62,888 nt of DNA from Pseudomonas sp. Irchel s3b2 (GCF_900187445.1 NZ_FYEB01000024.1:1-62888); one strand, 5' to 3'; shown: positions 35,187 to 44,560, counted from the stretch's first letter. Numbers and translations are program-made. The notes: generated from the letters alone by a model not told the origin.

Positions 35187-35885
35187 ATGAGCCAGACCGC
35201 GACCATTTTGGTCATCGATGACGAACCGCAGATCCGCAAATTCCTACGCATCAGCCTCGCTACCCAAGGCTACAAAGTGCTGGAGGCCGGCACCGGCACG
35301 GAAGGCCTGGCCCAAGCCGCATTGAACAAACCCGACCTGCTGGTGCTCGACCTCGGCCTGCCGGATATGGACGGTCAGCAAGTGCTGCGCGAGTTTCGCG
35401 AGTGGTCGACGGTGCCGGTATTGGTGCTCTCGGTGCGCGCCAGCGAAGGACAGAAAGTCCAAGCTCTGGATGGCGGTGCCAACGACTACGTGACCAAGCC
35501 GTTCGGCATCCAGGAATTTCTCGCCCGAGTGCGCGCGTTGCTGCGTCAGGCGCCGACGGGGGAGGCTCAGGAAGCGGCGCTCAGTTTCGGTCCGCTCACC
35601 GTCGACCTGGCTTATCGCCGGGTGCTATTGGACGGCGCCGAAGTGGCGCTGACGCGTAAGGAATATGCGGTACTGGCGCAACTGGCGCGGCATCCGGGAC
35701 GTGTCATCACCCAGCAGCAATTGCTCAAGGACATCTGGGGCCCGACCCACACCGAGGACAGCCACTATCTGCGGATCGTGGTGGGGCATCTGCGGCAGAA
35801 ACTGGCGGATGATCCGACTCAGCCACGGTTCATCGTCACCGAAGCGGGGGTGGGGTATCGGTTGTTGAGTGAGGGTAGCCTTTAG
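35187..35885 (+). CDS. kdpE: Response regulator KdpE
   Basis: KdpE activates kdpFABC when phosphorylated by KdpD. The 232-residue protein has an N-terminal receiver domain with phosphoacceptor Asp55 in LVLDLGLPD, a conserved Lys in VTKPFG near residue 104, and a C-terminal OmpR/PhoB winged-helix domain (about residues 130-230) with RKEYAVLAQL and GVGYRL. There is no strong ribosome site before the ATG at 35187, so coupling to kdpD is possible although the genes are 48 bases apart. The gene ends just before the second copy of the palindromic repeat. Confidence 0.98.
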   Translation: MSQTATILVIDDEPQIRKFLRISLATQGYKVLEAGTGTEGLAQAALNKPDLLVLDLGLPDMDGQQVLREFREWSTVPVLVLSVRASEGQKVQALDGGANDYVTKPFGIQEFLARVRALLRQAPTGEAQEAALSFGPLTVDLAYRRVLLDGAEVALTRKEYAVLAQLARHPGRVITQQQLLKDIWGPTHTEDSHYLRIVVGHLRQKLADDPTQPRFIVTEAGVGYRLLSEGSL

Positions 35886-35890
35886 GTTTT

Positions 35891-35981
35891 GATCGTTCCC
35901 ACGCTCTGCGTGGGAATGCCGCCATGGACGCTCTGCGTCCGCGTCACAGGATGCATTCCCACGCAGAGCGTGGGAACGATC
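35891..35981. repeat. Palindromic repeat element, copy 2, right of kdpE
   Basis: This copy has the same outer inverted arms as the element at 32350-32460, beginning GATCGTTCCCACGCTCTGCG and ending with the reverse complement. The core is shorter and keeps the GGACGCTCTGCGTCC palindrome. It starts six bases after the kdpE stop and ends nine bases before the tail of the convergent patatin-like gene. Confidence 0.93.
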
Positions 35982-35989
35982 GTCAGGCC

Positions 35990-37030
35990 TCAAGAATCCC
36001 GCTCATTCTCATACCGGTCCAGCGTATCCCGCGCAATCTCGCGCCCCAGCGCTATCAACTCCGGCGCCTTGTAGAACTCGAAAAACCGGCACACGCGCTT
36101 GGGCACGTTGATCAGGATATCCGGCGGATACCCGGCAATCTTGTACTGCGCCAAGGACGTCTGCATCACCTCGAAACTCTGGTTGATCAAATCCAGCAAG
36201 GACGCCGGCCCGACATTGTCGATGATGAACGACCCGGTGGCAGATTTGGGTGCGCCGTTGCTTTCCGGGGCCGCCGCCGGTTGCTGGCCTTCGGGCTCGG
36301 CGGATTCGATCCAGGGGTTGATATCGGCCGCTTCTGCCATCAAGGCTTCCTTTTCCAGCAGCAGCAATTGTTCGGCCTGTGTGCGGCGGAAGGGCAATTT
36401 CGAGCCCAGCGAGTTGATCAGGTTGTCGAAGCGGGTCTTGAACGCGGCCGGGCGCTGGATCACCGGCAGTTGATAGTGACGCTGGTTGGTGGAGTTGAGG
36501 TTGACCGCGATGATCAGGTCGCAATGGCTCGACACCACCGGCACGATCGGCAACGGGTTGAGGATACCGCCGTCCACCAGCATTCGATTGCCCTGCATCA
36601 CCGGCGTGAACAGGCTGGGGATCGCCGCCGAGGCGCGCATGGCCTGGTGCAGGCAGCCTTCCTGGAACCAGATTTCCTGCTGATTGGTCAGGTCCGTGGC
36701 CACGGCTGTGTAGGGAATGCGCAGGTCTTCAATGTTGATCTCGCCGACGATCTTGCGGATCTGCCCGAAGACCTTTTCCCCGCGAATCGCGCCCAGGCGA
36801 AAGCTGACGTCCACCAGACGCAAGACGTCGAGGTAATCCAGGCTCTCGATCCAGTCGCGATAATCATCGAGTTTACCGGCGGCATAGATCCCGCCGACCA
36901 CCGCGCCCATGGAGCAACCGGCGATGCAGGCGATGTCGTAGCCGCGCCGTTCGATCTCTTCAATGACGCCGATATGGGCGTAGCCCCGGGCGCCACCCGA
37001 GCCCAACACCAGTGCGACACGCTTTTTCAT
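35990..37030 (-). CDS. Patatin-like phospholipase, RssA-type
   Basis: This 346-residue protein has the patatin fold: an oxyanion loop GSGGARG at residues 10-16, the nucleophile Ser40 in GCSMG, and the paired Asp153 in DGG. The catalytic dyad is therefore intact, which predicts a lipid acyl hydrolase. The N-terminal half resembles E. coli RssA; the C-terminal half adds a low-complexity Pro/Glu/Ala linker near residues 255-285 and a helical tail. The ATG at 37030 has GAGAGG upstream. It stands alone and converges with kdpE. Substrate is unknown. Confidence 0.92.
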   Translation of the reverse strand: MKKRVALVLGSGGARGYAHIGVIEEIERRGYDIACIAGCSMGAVVGGIYAAGKLDDYRDWIESLDYLDVLRLVDVSFRLGAIRGEKVFGQIRKIVGEINIEDLRIPYTAVATDLTNQQEIWFQEGCLHQAMRASAAIPSLFTPVMQGNRMLVDGGILNPLPIVPVVSSHCDLIIAVNLNSTNQRHYQLPVIQRPAAFKTRFDNLINSLGSKLPFRRTQAEQLLLLEKEALMAEAADINPWIESAEPEGQQPAAAPESNGAPKSATGSFIIDNVGPASLLDLINQSFEVMQTSLAQYKIAGYPPDILINVPKRVCRFFEFYKAPELIALGREIARDTLDRYENERDS

Positions 37031-37264
37031 GAATCGACCTCTCTGACAAGGTTCAACAATGCACCCATCGAGGGGCAAGCTTCAATCGCTATGGTCGTTC
37101 GGCAAGACCAGTGCGTCGTTTTTTGACACTCTGGGAGAGCTAATGGGTATTCTCGCGGGCGCTGTGATTTCCACGGCGGGTTTCCACTGCGGCCCAAGGC
37201 ACTTTTCACCTGCCAGACCGTCTTACGTGCATGACTGTGTTTACCTATCTTTGAGGTGTGAGTG

Positions 37265-37543
37265 ATGAAAGCCTGGATCTGTGTGCCATTGATTGCCCTG
37301 GCACTCGCCGGTTGTGCCGGTAAAACCGCTTACCGTGACAGCTGCGGTAGCCAACTCGACGCCGCCTGGCGTGAGCTGGACCTGGCCAAGGTCGAAGGCT
37401 TCGCCGGGACCGTCAGCTACTCCAAGGCACTGTCGTTGCTGACCGGCGCCAAGACCCAGCAGCAATTCGAAGCATATGAGGGTTGCACCAAGAAGGCCGA
37501 GAAGGCGCGCTTCTACATTCGTGAGTCCCGCGCGGGCCGATAG
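37265..37543 (+). CDS. Small predicted lipoprotein
   Basis: A 92-residue protein with a typical lipoprotein signal, MKAWICVPLIALALAGCAG, in which Cys18 should be lipidated. The mature part has two more cysteines and a helical, charged C-terminus, and may be a small coiled periplasmic or outer-membrane protein. I prefer the ATG at 37265 to the GTG one codon earlier; AGGTG lies upstream. It has no recognised family. It is followed by the CHAD-domain gene on the same strand after 93 bases, but a link between them is not clear. Confidence 0.82.
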   Translation: MKAWICVPLIALALAGCAGKTAYRDSCGSQLDAAWRELDLAKVEGFAGTVSYSKALSLLTGAKTQQQFEAYEGCTKKAEKARFYIRESRAGR

Positions 37544-37636
37544 AAGCAGCTACAGTCTATAAGCAGCAAGCGACCAGTGCGTCGTGCCGGCTTCAGGCTT
37601 ACTGCTTGAGGCCTGCCGTTGTTTACGGAGAAAACC

Positions 37637-38395
37637 ATGATCGATCGGTTGGTGGCTCATGTTCTGAGCCTGGACGTTCGCCTGCTCGCCTGTCAGGCAC
37701 GATTGAGTGCCCGCACCGACTCTGAGGCATTGCACGATCTACGCACCACCGTGCGGCGTTTGCGCAGCCTGCTGCGGCCCTTGCGCGGTTTGCCCGGGGT
37801 CGAACAGCTGGAAGCAGCGGCGTCCCGGGTCGGTGACTTGACCACGCCGTTGCGCGATCGCGAAGTGCTGGCGGCGTACTTGCTTCAGCATGATCAACCC
37901 GAAGCCGCACACCGACGCATGGTGCGGATGGCTGAGGCTTATCCCATCGTGGCGACGAGCCCGGAGGTGGCGCAGCTGCTGATGATCCTTGACGCCTTTC
38001 CGCGTTTCCTGCGGGCTTCCCAGCGTCAGGGCTTGCTCAAGGGCTTGCGCAAGCGCATCGAAAAACGCCTGGGCAAACAATGGAAGAAACTCGACAAGGC
38101 TCTGCATGACCCGGCCCATGACCGCCATCGTTTGCGCCTGCTGATCAAGCGCGTGCGCTATGGCATCGAAGCCTATCCCGAACTAGATCGTTTGCCGGAA
38201 GCGGCGCTGCCCAGACTGAAAGAGGCCCAGTCCGCCCTGGGTGATTGGCACGACAGCTGGCAGTGGCTGGACCGGGCCAAAGAAGAGCCCGATTTGCAGC
38301 CGTGTGTCACAGTCTGGAAAACCACCTTGGCCAAGGCTGAAGAAAACGCCGACCACGTTCTCGACAAACTCAGCAGCGCCTGCTTCAAATCCTGA
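37637..38395 (+). CDS. CHAD-domain protein
   Basis: The 252-residue protein is a mostly helical CHAD domain. It carries conserved His and Arg pairs in ALHDLRTTVRRLRSLLRPLR near residue 35 and in HDRHRLRLLIKRVRYGIEAY near residue 155. CHAD domains bind polyphosphate through these basic residues and are often found with polyphosphate granules or triphosphatases. No CYTH domain is fused here. GGAG precedes the ATG at 37637. The gene is followed by a REP hairpin that may serve as terminator. Confidence 0.92.
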   Translation: MIDRLVAHVLSLDVRLLACQARLSARTDSEALHDLRTTVRRLRSLLRPLRGLPGVEQLEAAASRVGDLTTPLRDREVLAAYLLQHDQPEAAHRRMVRMAEAYPIVATSPEVAQLLMILDAFPRFLRASQRQGLLKGLRKRIEKRLGKQWKKLDKALHDPAHDRHRLRLLIKRVRYGIEAYPELDRLPEAALPRLKEAQSALGDWHDSWQWLDRAKEEPDLQPCVTVWKTTLAKAEENADHVLDKLSSACFKS

Positions 38396-38410
38396 ACACC
38401 CTAAAGATCA

Positions 38411-38438
38411 AATGTGGGAGCAGGCTCGCTCCCACATT
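38411..38438. repeat. Single REP palindrome
   Basis: AATGTGGGAGCAGGCTCGCT, continuing CCCACATT, is one palindrome with arms AATGTGGGAGC and GCTCCCACATT. It is of a third REP type, TGTGGGAGC. It lies 15 bases after the CHAD gene and could also end its transcript, though it has no T run. Confidence 0.85.
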
Positions 38439-38559
38439 AGTTTGTGTGTTCGATGCAGACGCGGCTCATCTGTCAGTGATTTTGGCCGGAATAAGCGCTG
38501 TGCCGGTTTTGCAGGCTGGTTAAGATCGTTCCATCCATTTTCCTGTCTCTGAGGTTTCC

Positions 38560-39357
38560 ATGCGCTTTTCCGATCTGCTCGACGCTGTCCGCAGCCAACC
38601 GCAAGCGCTGTCTATTCCGGCCGAATGGGGTCAGGGGCGGGCGACTTTTGGCGGCCTGATAGCCGCCTTGCAATACGAAGCCATGCGCGCAAAAGTCCCG
38701 GCAGATCGTCCGGTGCGTTCGCTGGCAATCACCTTTGTCGGCCCGGTCGAACCCGATGTGCCGGTCAGTTTTGAAGTCGATGTGTTGCGCGAAGGCAAAG
38801 CCGTCAGCCAGGTGCTGGGCCGGGCAATGCAGAAGGGGCAAGTGGTGACGTTGGTCCAGGGCAGCTTCGGCGCCTCACGACCGTCCGAGGTGGCAGTCAC
38901 GGCCAGCATAGCTCCCGAGATGAAACACCGGGACGACTGTCAGGAACTGCCGTACATCAAAGGCGTGACCCCGGAATTCATGCGTCATATGGCAATGCGC
39001 TGGAGTGTCGGTGGGCTGCCGTTCACCGGCAACACATCCCGCGAGATGGGCGGCTGGGTGCGTTTGCGTGAGGCTGCGAGAGAAGAGGCGGTCAGCGAGG
39101 CGCACATTCTGGCGCTGGTCGACGCCTGGCCGCCGGCCTTGTTACCACATCTGAAGAAACTGGCGGCAGGCAGCACGTTGACCTGGACCATCGAATTCGT
39201 CCAGCCGTTGCTGGCGTTGAACACGCTGGACTGGTGCAAGTACCTGGCGGAAATCGAGTATGCCGCTGACGGCTACGGGCATGTCGCCGCAAAACTATGG
39301 AACACGGACGGTCAGTTGATCGCCATGAGCCGGCAGACCGTCACGATTTTCGCCTGA
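38560..39357 (+). CDS. Acyl-CoA thioesterase family protein, double hotdog
   Basis: This 265-residue protein fits the TesB-like thioesterase family with two hotdog folds in tandem. The first has GQGRATFGGLIAALQYEAM near residue 23 and a VRSLAITFVGPV strand. The second has EAHILALVDAWPPALLP near residue 183, with the conserved Asp of this family, and a closing HVAAKLWNTDGQLIAMSRQ. Such enzymes cleave acyl-CoA in the cytoplasm. It is a single-gene unit on the + strand that ends next to the stop of the convergent DUF962 gene. Confidence 0.9.
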   Translation: MRFSDLLDAVRSQPQALSIPAEWGQGRATFGGLIAALQYEAMRAKVPADRPVRSLAITFVGPVEPDVPVSFEVDVLREGKAVSQVLGRAMQKGQVVTLVQGSFGASRPSEVAVTASIAPEMKHRDDCQELPYIKGVTPEFMRHMAMRWSVGGLPFTGNTSREMGGWVRLREAAREEAVSEAHILALVDAWPPALLPHLKKLAAGSTLTWTIEFVQPLLALNTLDWCKYLAEIEYAADGYGHVAAKLWNTDGQLIAMSRQTVTIFA

Positions 39358-39726
39358 TCAGTGACGACGACGGTGGCGTTCACGCCAGGCGCGCCACCAG
39401 CCTCCACTGAAGAAAAACCGTGGAAAGGTCAGGAACTGCTCGACCAGCAAGCGTGATACTGCATCTTTGCGATCACTGAACGGCTCGGACGCTTGCGCCT
39501 CCAGGCGGTGACCGTGACGCTGCAAGGCCAGGGCCGCGAGCAGACCGATAACGCCGATTGCGAAGCTCGCCAGATCCAGGCTGAACACCCCCGAGACCAT
39601 CAGCAAAAACGCCACGATGAACAGCGGCACGGCAATCAGGTGCAGCACCAGATTGGTCGGGTGCTGGTGATTGTGCGGGTACATTCGCCATTGCCAGGCG
39701 GGAAGGTTGGGGTGACGTTTGCCCAT
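39358..39726 (-). CDS. DUF962 (Mpo1-like) membrane protein
   Basis: The 122-residue protein has two close membrane helices (about residues 25-70) preceded by WRMYPHNHQHPTNLVLHLIAVPLF, with the conserved His residues of the DUF962 family. The yeast member Mpo1 is an iron-dependent dioxygenase that acts on 2-hydroxy fatty acids; bacterial members are less studied. The ATG at 39726 has AGGAC upstream. A 47-residue longer reading is possible but lacks support. The stop of the gene abuts the stop of the thioesterase gene. Confidence 0.88.
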   Translation of the reverse strand: MGKRHPNLPAWQWRMYPHNHQHPTNLVLHLIAVPLFIVAFLLMVSGVFSLDLASFAIGVIGLLAALALQRHGHRLEAQASEPFSDRKDAVSRLLVEQFLTFPRFFFSGGWWRAWRERHRRRH

Positions 39727-39855
39727 GATGCATGTCCTTTGATTCGTTGAGGCGATTGAATAAAGAATAGGCTTGGCACGAGCCGTCGGCGAATCAAGGC
39801 TGGCTATCGAAGTGATAGGGGTCATGGGCAATATTGATGTCGACTGGGCTGACGC

Positions 39856-39932
39856 TTTCGCGGGCAAGCCTCGCTCCTACAGGGATTTGTGAGCGCACCA
39901 TTCCCTGTAGGAGCGAGGCTTGCCCGCGAAGA
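39856..39932. repeat. REP pair (REPIN)
   Basis: TTCGCGGGCAAGCCTCGCTC, continuing CTACAGGG, near 39857 is mirrored by CCCTGTAGGAGCGAGGCTTG, continuing CCCGCGAA, near 39904. The two arms are nearly perfect inverse copies and the spacer is about 19 bases. It belongs to the GTAGGAGC type and lies just after the MCP gene (which runs on the - strand). Confidence 0.93.
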
Positions 39933-39937
39933 GGCCC

Positions 39938-41419
39938 TCAAAGCTTGAGTTGCCCGACGGCCTTGCTCAATTCCCCCGCCAACATCGCCAGCTCATTGCT
40001 GGTAATCGCCGAATTCACGGTCTGCTGCACGGTGTTTTCGGTCACGTCGCGAATGCTCACCACCGCCCGATTCATCTCCTCCGCCACATGGCTCTGCTGC
40101 TCGGCCGCCACCGCGATCTGCGTATTGCTTTCACGCATCTGCGCCACCGCACCGGTGATTTCGGCCAGGGCCACACTGGCTTCCTGAGCCTGCTGCATGC
40201 AGTCGTCCGCCTTGTACGAACTTTCCTGCATGAAGTCCACGGCGTCCCGAGTACCGGCCTGCAGCGCTGAAACCATGGTGGTGATCTCGTCGGTAGACGC
40301 CTGGACTCTCTTGGCCAGGTTACGCACCTCATCGGCGACCACCGCAAACCCGCGGCCCATTTCACCGGCCCGGGCCGCTTCGATGGCGGCGTTAAGGGCC
40401 AGCAGGTTGGTCTGTTCGGCGATGCTGTGGATCACGCTGACCACGCCATTGATCTTCTGGCTGTCCTCGGCCAGACGCTGAATCATCTCGGCGGTTTGCT
40501 GCACGCCGGTGGACAACCCGCCAATCGATTTCTGCACCCGAGCGACCACTTCCTGGCCACTGCCGGCCAGGGTGTCGGCGGTTTGCGAGAGGTCGCGGGT
40601 GGCGCCGGCGTGTTGTGCGATGTGATGGACCGTGGCGGTCATTTCGTTGATCGCCGTGGCGGCCTGATCGGTTTCGCTTTGCTGACCGAGCATGCCGTGA
40701 CGCACCTCGTTCATGCTCGAGGCCAGCCGCGCGGCGCCGACATCCAGTTGCCGGGCGGTGTTGGCGACGGTGTTGACCACCCGCTGGTAACCGGCCTGCA
40801 TGGCATTGAAGGCGTTGGCCATCTGCCCGACTTCATCCTTGCAAGCCAGCGGCACACGGGCCGATAGGTCACCGGTTTTCTCGACGTGGAGCATCACGTC
40901 TTTCAAGGTGTTGAGCTGGCAGAGCAGGAAGCGGATCAACAGTTGCGATGCGCCGAGCATCGCCAGCATCAGAATGAACACCGCTACTGCGTAGTGAGTG
41001 AAGCGTTCGCCGAACACTTGGCTCAGGCTCGGGCCATAGGCAATCACCGCGGCCTGTTGACCGTCAGGGCGAGCGAACACCTCGGCGCCCATCAACGGGT
41101 TTTCACCGTACAGCGGCATGGAGTTGATTTCGGTCCAACCGTTAGTATCGGTCAGCTCCAGCAGCGGTTGCCCGTTCAGCAATGGCGCCTGTCCGCGATT
41201 GAAGGTCAGCAGGTTATCGGCCTTGGGCAGCGGCTGCCCGACAGGCCATGCATTGAGCAACCGTGCCTGGGCTTGAGCCGAAGCCTGGGCGGCGTGGCTT
41301 CGGGCCTGTTGTTCGAGCTGCACGGCGTACAGCACCAGCAACAGAGTGGTGACGAAGGCGACGGCGTTGACCGCCCAGAATTTGTATTTCAGCGAGATGT
41401 TGCTAAGCCAGGCACCCAT
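39938..41419 (-). CDS. Methyl-accepting chemotaxis protein
   Basis: The 493-residue receptor has two membrane helices (about residues 12-34 and 145-165). The roughly 110-residue periplasmic domain between them has no family I recognise. A HAMP domain follows (LNTLKDVMLHVEKTGDLSARVP), then a long cytoplasmic signalling region with the hairpin IAEQTNLLALNAAIEAARAG near residue 350. No C-terminal CheR-tethering pentapeptide is present; it ends AVGQLKL. I use the ATG at 41419 rather than a TTG 12 codons earlier, although the ribosome site is weak. The ligand is unknown. Confidence 0.93.
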   Translation of the reverse strand: MGAWLSNISLKYKFWAVNAVAFVTTLLLVLYAVQLEQQARSHAAQASAQAQARLLNAWPVGQPLPKADNLLTFNRGQAPLLNGQPLLELTDTNGWTEINSMPLYGENPLMGAEVFARPDGQQAAVIAYGPSLSQVFGERFTHYAVAVFILMLAMLGASQLLIRFLLCQLNTLKDVMLHVEKTGDLSARVPLACKDEVGQMANAFNAMQAGYQRVVNTVANTARQLDVGAARLASSMNEVRHGMLGQQSETDQAATAINEMTATVHHIAQHAGATRDLSQTADTLAGSGQEVVARVQKSIGGLSTGVQQTAEMIQRLAEDSQKINGVVSVIHSIAEQTNLLALNAAIEAARAGEMGRGFAVVADEVRNLAKRVQASTDEITTMVSALQAGTRDAVDFMQESSYKADDCMQQAQEASVALAEITGAVAQMRESNTQIAVAAEQQSHVAEEMNRAVVSIRDVTENTVQQTVNSAITSNELAMLAGELSKAVGQLKL

Positions 41420-41534
41420 GGAGGTCTTCTCTGATAGCGGAAACAGTTTTGGCAAGGTGCCATCATTGTGCCGCTATTCAGGACGTCGAATCTTGATGTG
41501 GATCAACGGGCGCCATCGCCTAGGGGATTTGTGG

Positions 41535-42344
41535 TTATTGGGGGATTGAGGGCAGACCGAAAAATGCTCGCGCACAGGCAGTACTGTGAGCAGCCACATC
41601 TTCCACCGTTTCCCCACGATGCAACGCCACCTCACGCAACACTTCAGTCAGATACGCCGGCTCGTTGCGACCATTCTTCGGCTTTGGACGCAGACTGCGG
41701 GGCAGCAGATATGGCGCATCGCTCTCCAGCATCAAGCGCCCGCGTTTAATCTCTTTGACCAGCGGATGCAGGTGTGTGCCCCGGCGTTCGTCGCAGATCC
41801 AGCCGGTGATGCCAATGTGCAAATCCAGATCGAGATAACTGAACAGCGCCTTTTTTTCACCGGTGAAGCAGTGCACCACGGCGGCAGGCAACTGGTCGCG
41901 GTAATCACGCAGGATCTCCAGCAACCGTTGGCTGGCATCGCGTTCATGCAGAAATACCGGCAATTGCAGCTCGACCGCCATCGCCAGATGTTCTTCGAGG
42001 ACTTTTTCCTGTTGCGGGCGAGGCGAGAAGTCACGATTGAAATCGAGGCCGCATTCACCCACGGCCACCACATTTGGCTCCTTGAGCAAACTGCGCAGAC
42101 GCTGAGCACTATCGGCGTTCCAGTCGCTGGCCGAGTGCGGATGAATACCGGCCGTGGCGAACAGCCGCTGAGCGCTTTCGTCCCATTGCTGGCACAGCTC
42201 CAGAGCTTGTTCACTGCCCTCGACGCTGGTCCCGGTGAGCACCAGTTGGCAGACCCCGGCAGCATAGGCACGGTCGAGTACAGCCTGGTGTTTGTCGGCG
42301 AAACTGGGGTTGGTCAGGTTGACGCCGATATCGATGAGTTGCAT
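41535..42344 (-). CDS. TatD-family metal-dependent hydrolase
   Basis: This 269-residue protein is a TatD-type DNase, a TIM-barrel enzyme with two metal ions. I see the start motif IDIGVNL (in place of the more usual DxHxH), AVGECGLDFNRD near residue 90, PVFLHERDA near residue 127, VVHCFTG near residue 153, and MLESDAPYL near residue 200. Together these provide the metal ligands. TatD has 3'-exonuclease activity linked to DNA repair in E. coli. The ATG at 42344 has GAGGTAG upstream. It is transcribed alone, away from the lytic transglycosylase gene. Confidence 0.93.
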   Translation of the reverse strand: MQLIDIGVNLTNPSFADKHQAVLDRAYAAGVCQLVLTGTSVEGSEQALELCQQWDESAQRLFATAGIHPHSASDWNADSAQRLRSLLKEPNVVAVGECGLDFNRDFSPRPQQEKVLEEHLAMAVELQLPVFLHERDASQRLLEILRDYRDQLPAAVVHCFTGEKKALFSYLDLDLHIGITGWICDERRGTHLHPLVKEIKRGRLMLESDAPYLLPRSLRPKPKNGRNEPAYLTEVLREVALHRGETVEDVAAHSTACARAFFGLPSIPQ

Positions 42345-42580
42345 GGTGCTACCTCGGACCAAAGGCCGGAAAGCATATCAGAGCTGTAGATTTATAAGAA
42401 AAGCCAAGAACTACAATGAGTTAAAGCTGTCTGTTGAGGCCGCGAGACAGGCCGGGTTGGTAGAGTTGCCATCATTGTGCCACTCTCACGCACTTTATCA
42501 GCGCTTCAGGCGCTCTGTTTCTGTCGCTCGACGTCATGAAATCACCCATGAGGTCGGCCAGTATTCTTTCCGGAGAGTGG

Positions 42581-44002
42581 ATGATTCGTCCCTCGGTTTT
42601 GTTACTGCTGTGTTGCTCGTTGCTGCTGCCCATGCCGGCGGTTGCGCGTCTGGCCGGGCCGTTGCAAGCCGTGCCCGCGGCCAAGGTCCGCGATCTGGCG
42701 GAAATTCGCAGCAGTCGCGTGTTGCGGGTGTTGGTCAACCAGAGTCGCAATAGCTCCGGTGAAGTCCAGGGCCAGGCCATCGGCGTCGAATACCATCGCC
42801 TGCGCGCTTTCGAACAATACCTCAATGGCCATGCCCGTGACGGCCAGGAAATAACCCTCAAAATCATTCCCAAAGCCAAGGATCAACTGCTCGGCGCGTT
42901 GCAGCGCGGGGAAGGTGATCTGGTCGCGCCGGGGGAATTGCTCGATCCGCAACCGGGCCTCGCGGTCAGCACCAGTCAACCGGTTGCCAGCAACGTGCCG
43001 TTGCTGTTGGTGGGGATCAAAGGCGAACGACGTTACACCCGTCTCGAACAACTTTCGGGCAAAACCCTCGCGCTGCCCACCGGCAGTGCCGCCGGGGATG
43101 CGGTCAGTCAGATCAATCAGAAACTCGCGCTGCACAAATTGCCTGCGGTGACGATCGAGTGGGTCGACCCAAGCCTGGCGGTCGAGGATGTGCTGGAAAT
43201 GGTCCAGGGCGGGATCTTTCATTTGACGATCGTCGAGCAACCGATTGCCGAACGCTGGGTCAAGATCCTGCCCAAGTTGCGCTTCGATCGTCAGGTCCTT
43301 ATTAGCGAGCCAGGCGAGGAATACTGGTTCGTGCGCCGCGACGCCTCGATGCTGCGTTCGAGCATCGATCGCTTCCTGACAACCTACAAGAAGCCGTCGG
43401 ACCAGGATGCGACGTTCCTGCGGATCTATCGACGCTTGTATCAAGTGCACTATCCCTTGGCCAAGGCTGATCGGCAGCGCCTGGAAAAACTTCGACCGGT
43501 GCTGCAAAAGCATGCTGAAGCCCAAGGCATGGACTGGCTAAACCTGGCGGCGCTGGCTTTCAAGGAGTCGGCGCTGCAACCCAACGCCAGAAGCGGCAGC
43601 GGCCCCACCGGCCTGATGCAAATCACCCCATCCGCGGCGCAACGGGTTGGGGTCAGTAATATTCAAAACCTCGACGCCAATGTGCAGGCCGGCGCCAAGT
43701 ACCTGGCGATGATCCGCCGCAAGTTTTTTGCCAGCCCCAAACTCAATGAGCGTGAGCGCATGGCGTTCGTGCTGGCGGCCTACAACATGGGACCGGAGCG
43801 GGTTCAGGGCATGCGCGCCGAGGCTCGGCGACGGGGCTTGAATCCTAATCAGTGGTTCTTCCAGGTTGAGCGCATTGCCATGGAGCAGGTGGGAATGGGT
43901 GCTGTCAGCTATGTTAATAGCGTGAACAAGTATTACCTGGCGTTCGATCGGGAGCGGGAGTCGTTGGAGCCCCAGGGGCAAAAAGTTGCCTCACGGAAAT
44001 GA
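42581..44002 (+). CDS. MltF-like membrane-bound lytic murein transglycosylase
   Basis: The 473-residue protein has a signal peptide (about residues 1-23), then a periplasmic substrate-binding-like domain (about 40-280), then a lysozyme-like SLT domain (about 310-440) with catalytic Glu329 in LAFKESAL and the motifs GPTGLMQITPSAA and VLAAYNMGPERV. This layout is that of MltF, which cleaves peptidoglycan glycan strands. The signal peptide lacks a clear lipobox. The ATG at 42581 has GGAGA upstream; an earlier ATG at 42536 would add 15 unlikely residues. It is probably a paralogue, as Pseudomonas has an mltF elsewhere beside purL. Confidence 0.9.
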   Translation: MIRPSVLLLLCCSLLLPMPAVARLAGPLQAVPAAKVRDLAEIRSSRVLRVLVNQSRNSSGEVQGQAIGVEYHRLRAFEQYLNGHARDGQEITLKIIPKAKDQLLGALQRGEGDLVAPGELLDPQPGLAVSTSQPVASNVPLLLVGIKGERRYTRLEQLSGKTLALPTGSAAGDAVSQINQKLALHKLPAVTIEWVDPSLAVEDVLEMVQGGIFHLTIVEQPIAERWVKILPKLRFDRQVLISEPGEEYWFVRRDASMLRSSIDRFLTTYKKPSDQDATFLRIYRRLYQVHYPLAKADRQRLEKLRPVLQKHAEAQGMDWLNLAALAFKESALQPNARSGSGPTGLMQITPSAAQRVGVSNIQNLDANVQAGAKYLAMIRRKFFASPKLNERERMAFVLAAYNMGPERVQGMRAEARRRGLNPNQWFFQVERIAMEQVGMGAVSYVNSVNKYYLAFDRERESLEPQGQKVASRK

Positions 44003-44105
44003 TCGACTAATCTGATTGTTATGGTGGGTTTTTTGCGCTTTTAACATGAGTTTTATTGATTAATATGGCGGCCAACCAACACACATTCACAATGGATGAC
44101 ACAGC

Positions 44106-44540
44106 ATGAGCACACTGATCAACAAGGTACTGTCCACCCGCGCGGGCTACGGTCTGACGATTCTGCGTATTTTCGTCGGCATCATCTTCGCGGCCCATGG
44201 CTCACAGAAACTCTTCGGGGCATTCGGCGGCTACGGCATTGCCGGCACCGCTCAGTACATGGAAAGCATCGGGCTGGCACCCGGTCACCTGATGGCGATC
44301 CTGGCCGGTGGTACCGAGTTCTTCGGCGGTCTGGCGCTGATCATCGGCCTGCTGGCACGTCCGGCAGCGCTGGGGCTGACCTTCCTCTCGCTAGTAGCTA
44401 TTTTCACGGTGCATATCAGCAACGGTCTGTTCATGTCCAACAACGGTTATGAATTCGCCCTGGCTTTGCTCGGTGGCAGCCTCGCGGTGCTGATCGAAGG
44501 TGCAGGCAAACTGTCGGTCGACCGCGCCATCACCAACTGA
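44106..44540 (+). CDS. DoxX-family membrane protein
   Basis: The 144-residue protein has four membrane helices and the DoxX signature GIIFAAHGSQKLFGAFGGYG near residue 22. Members of this family are inner-membrane proteins often linked to redox or thiol stress, but the function is not fixed. The ribosome site is weak. A strong bidirectional terminator follows, so it is a single-gene unit on the + strand with its own promoter in the 100-base gap after the transglycosylase gene. Confidence 0.92.
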   Translation: MSTLINKVLSTRAGYGLTILRIFVGIIFAAHGSQKLFGAFGGYGIAGTAQYMESIGLAPGHLMAILAGGTEFFGGLALIIGLLARPAALGLTFLSLVAIFTVHISNGLFMSNNGYEFALALLGGSLAVLIEGAGKLSVDRAITN

Positions 44541-44560
44541 CCGTTCTGACTCAACAAAAA

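Noticed and set aside
35924..37126. 400-codon open frame on the + strand opposite the patatin-like gene
   Set aside because: The patatin motifs on the - strand are clear, and this frame begins in a repeat and has no ribosome site.
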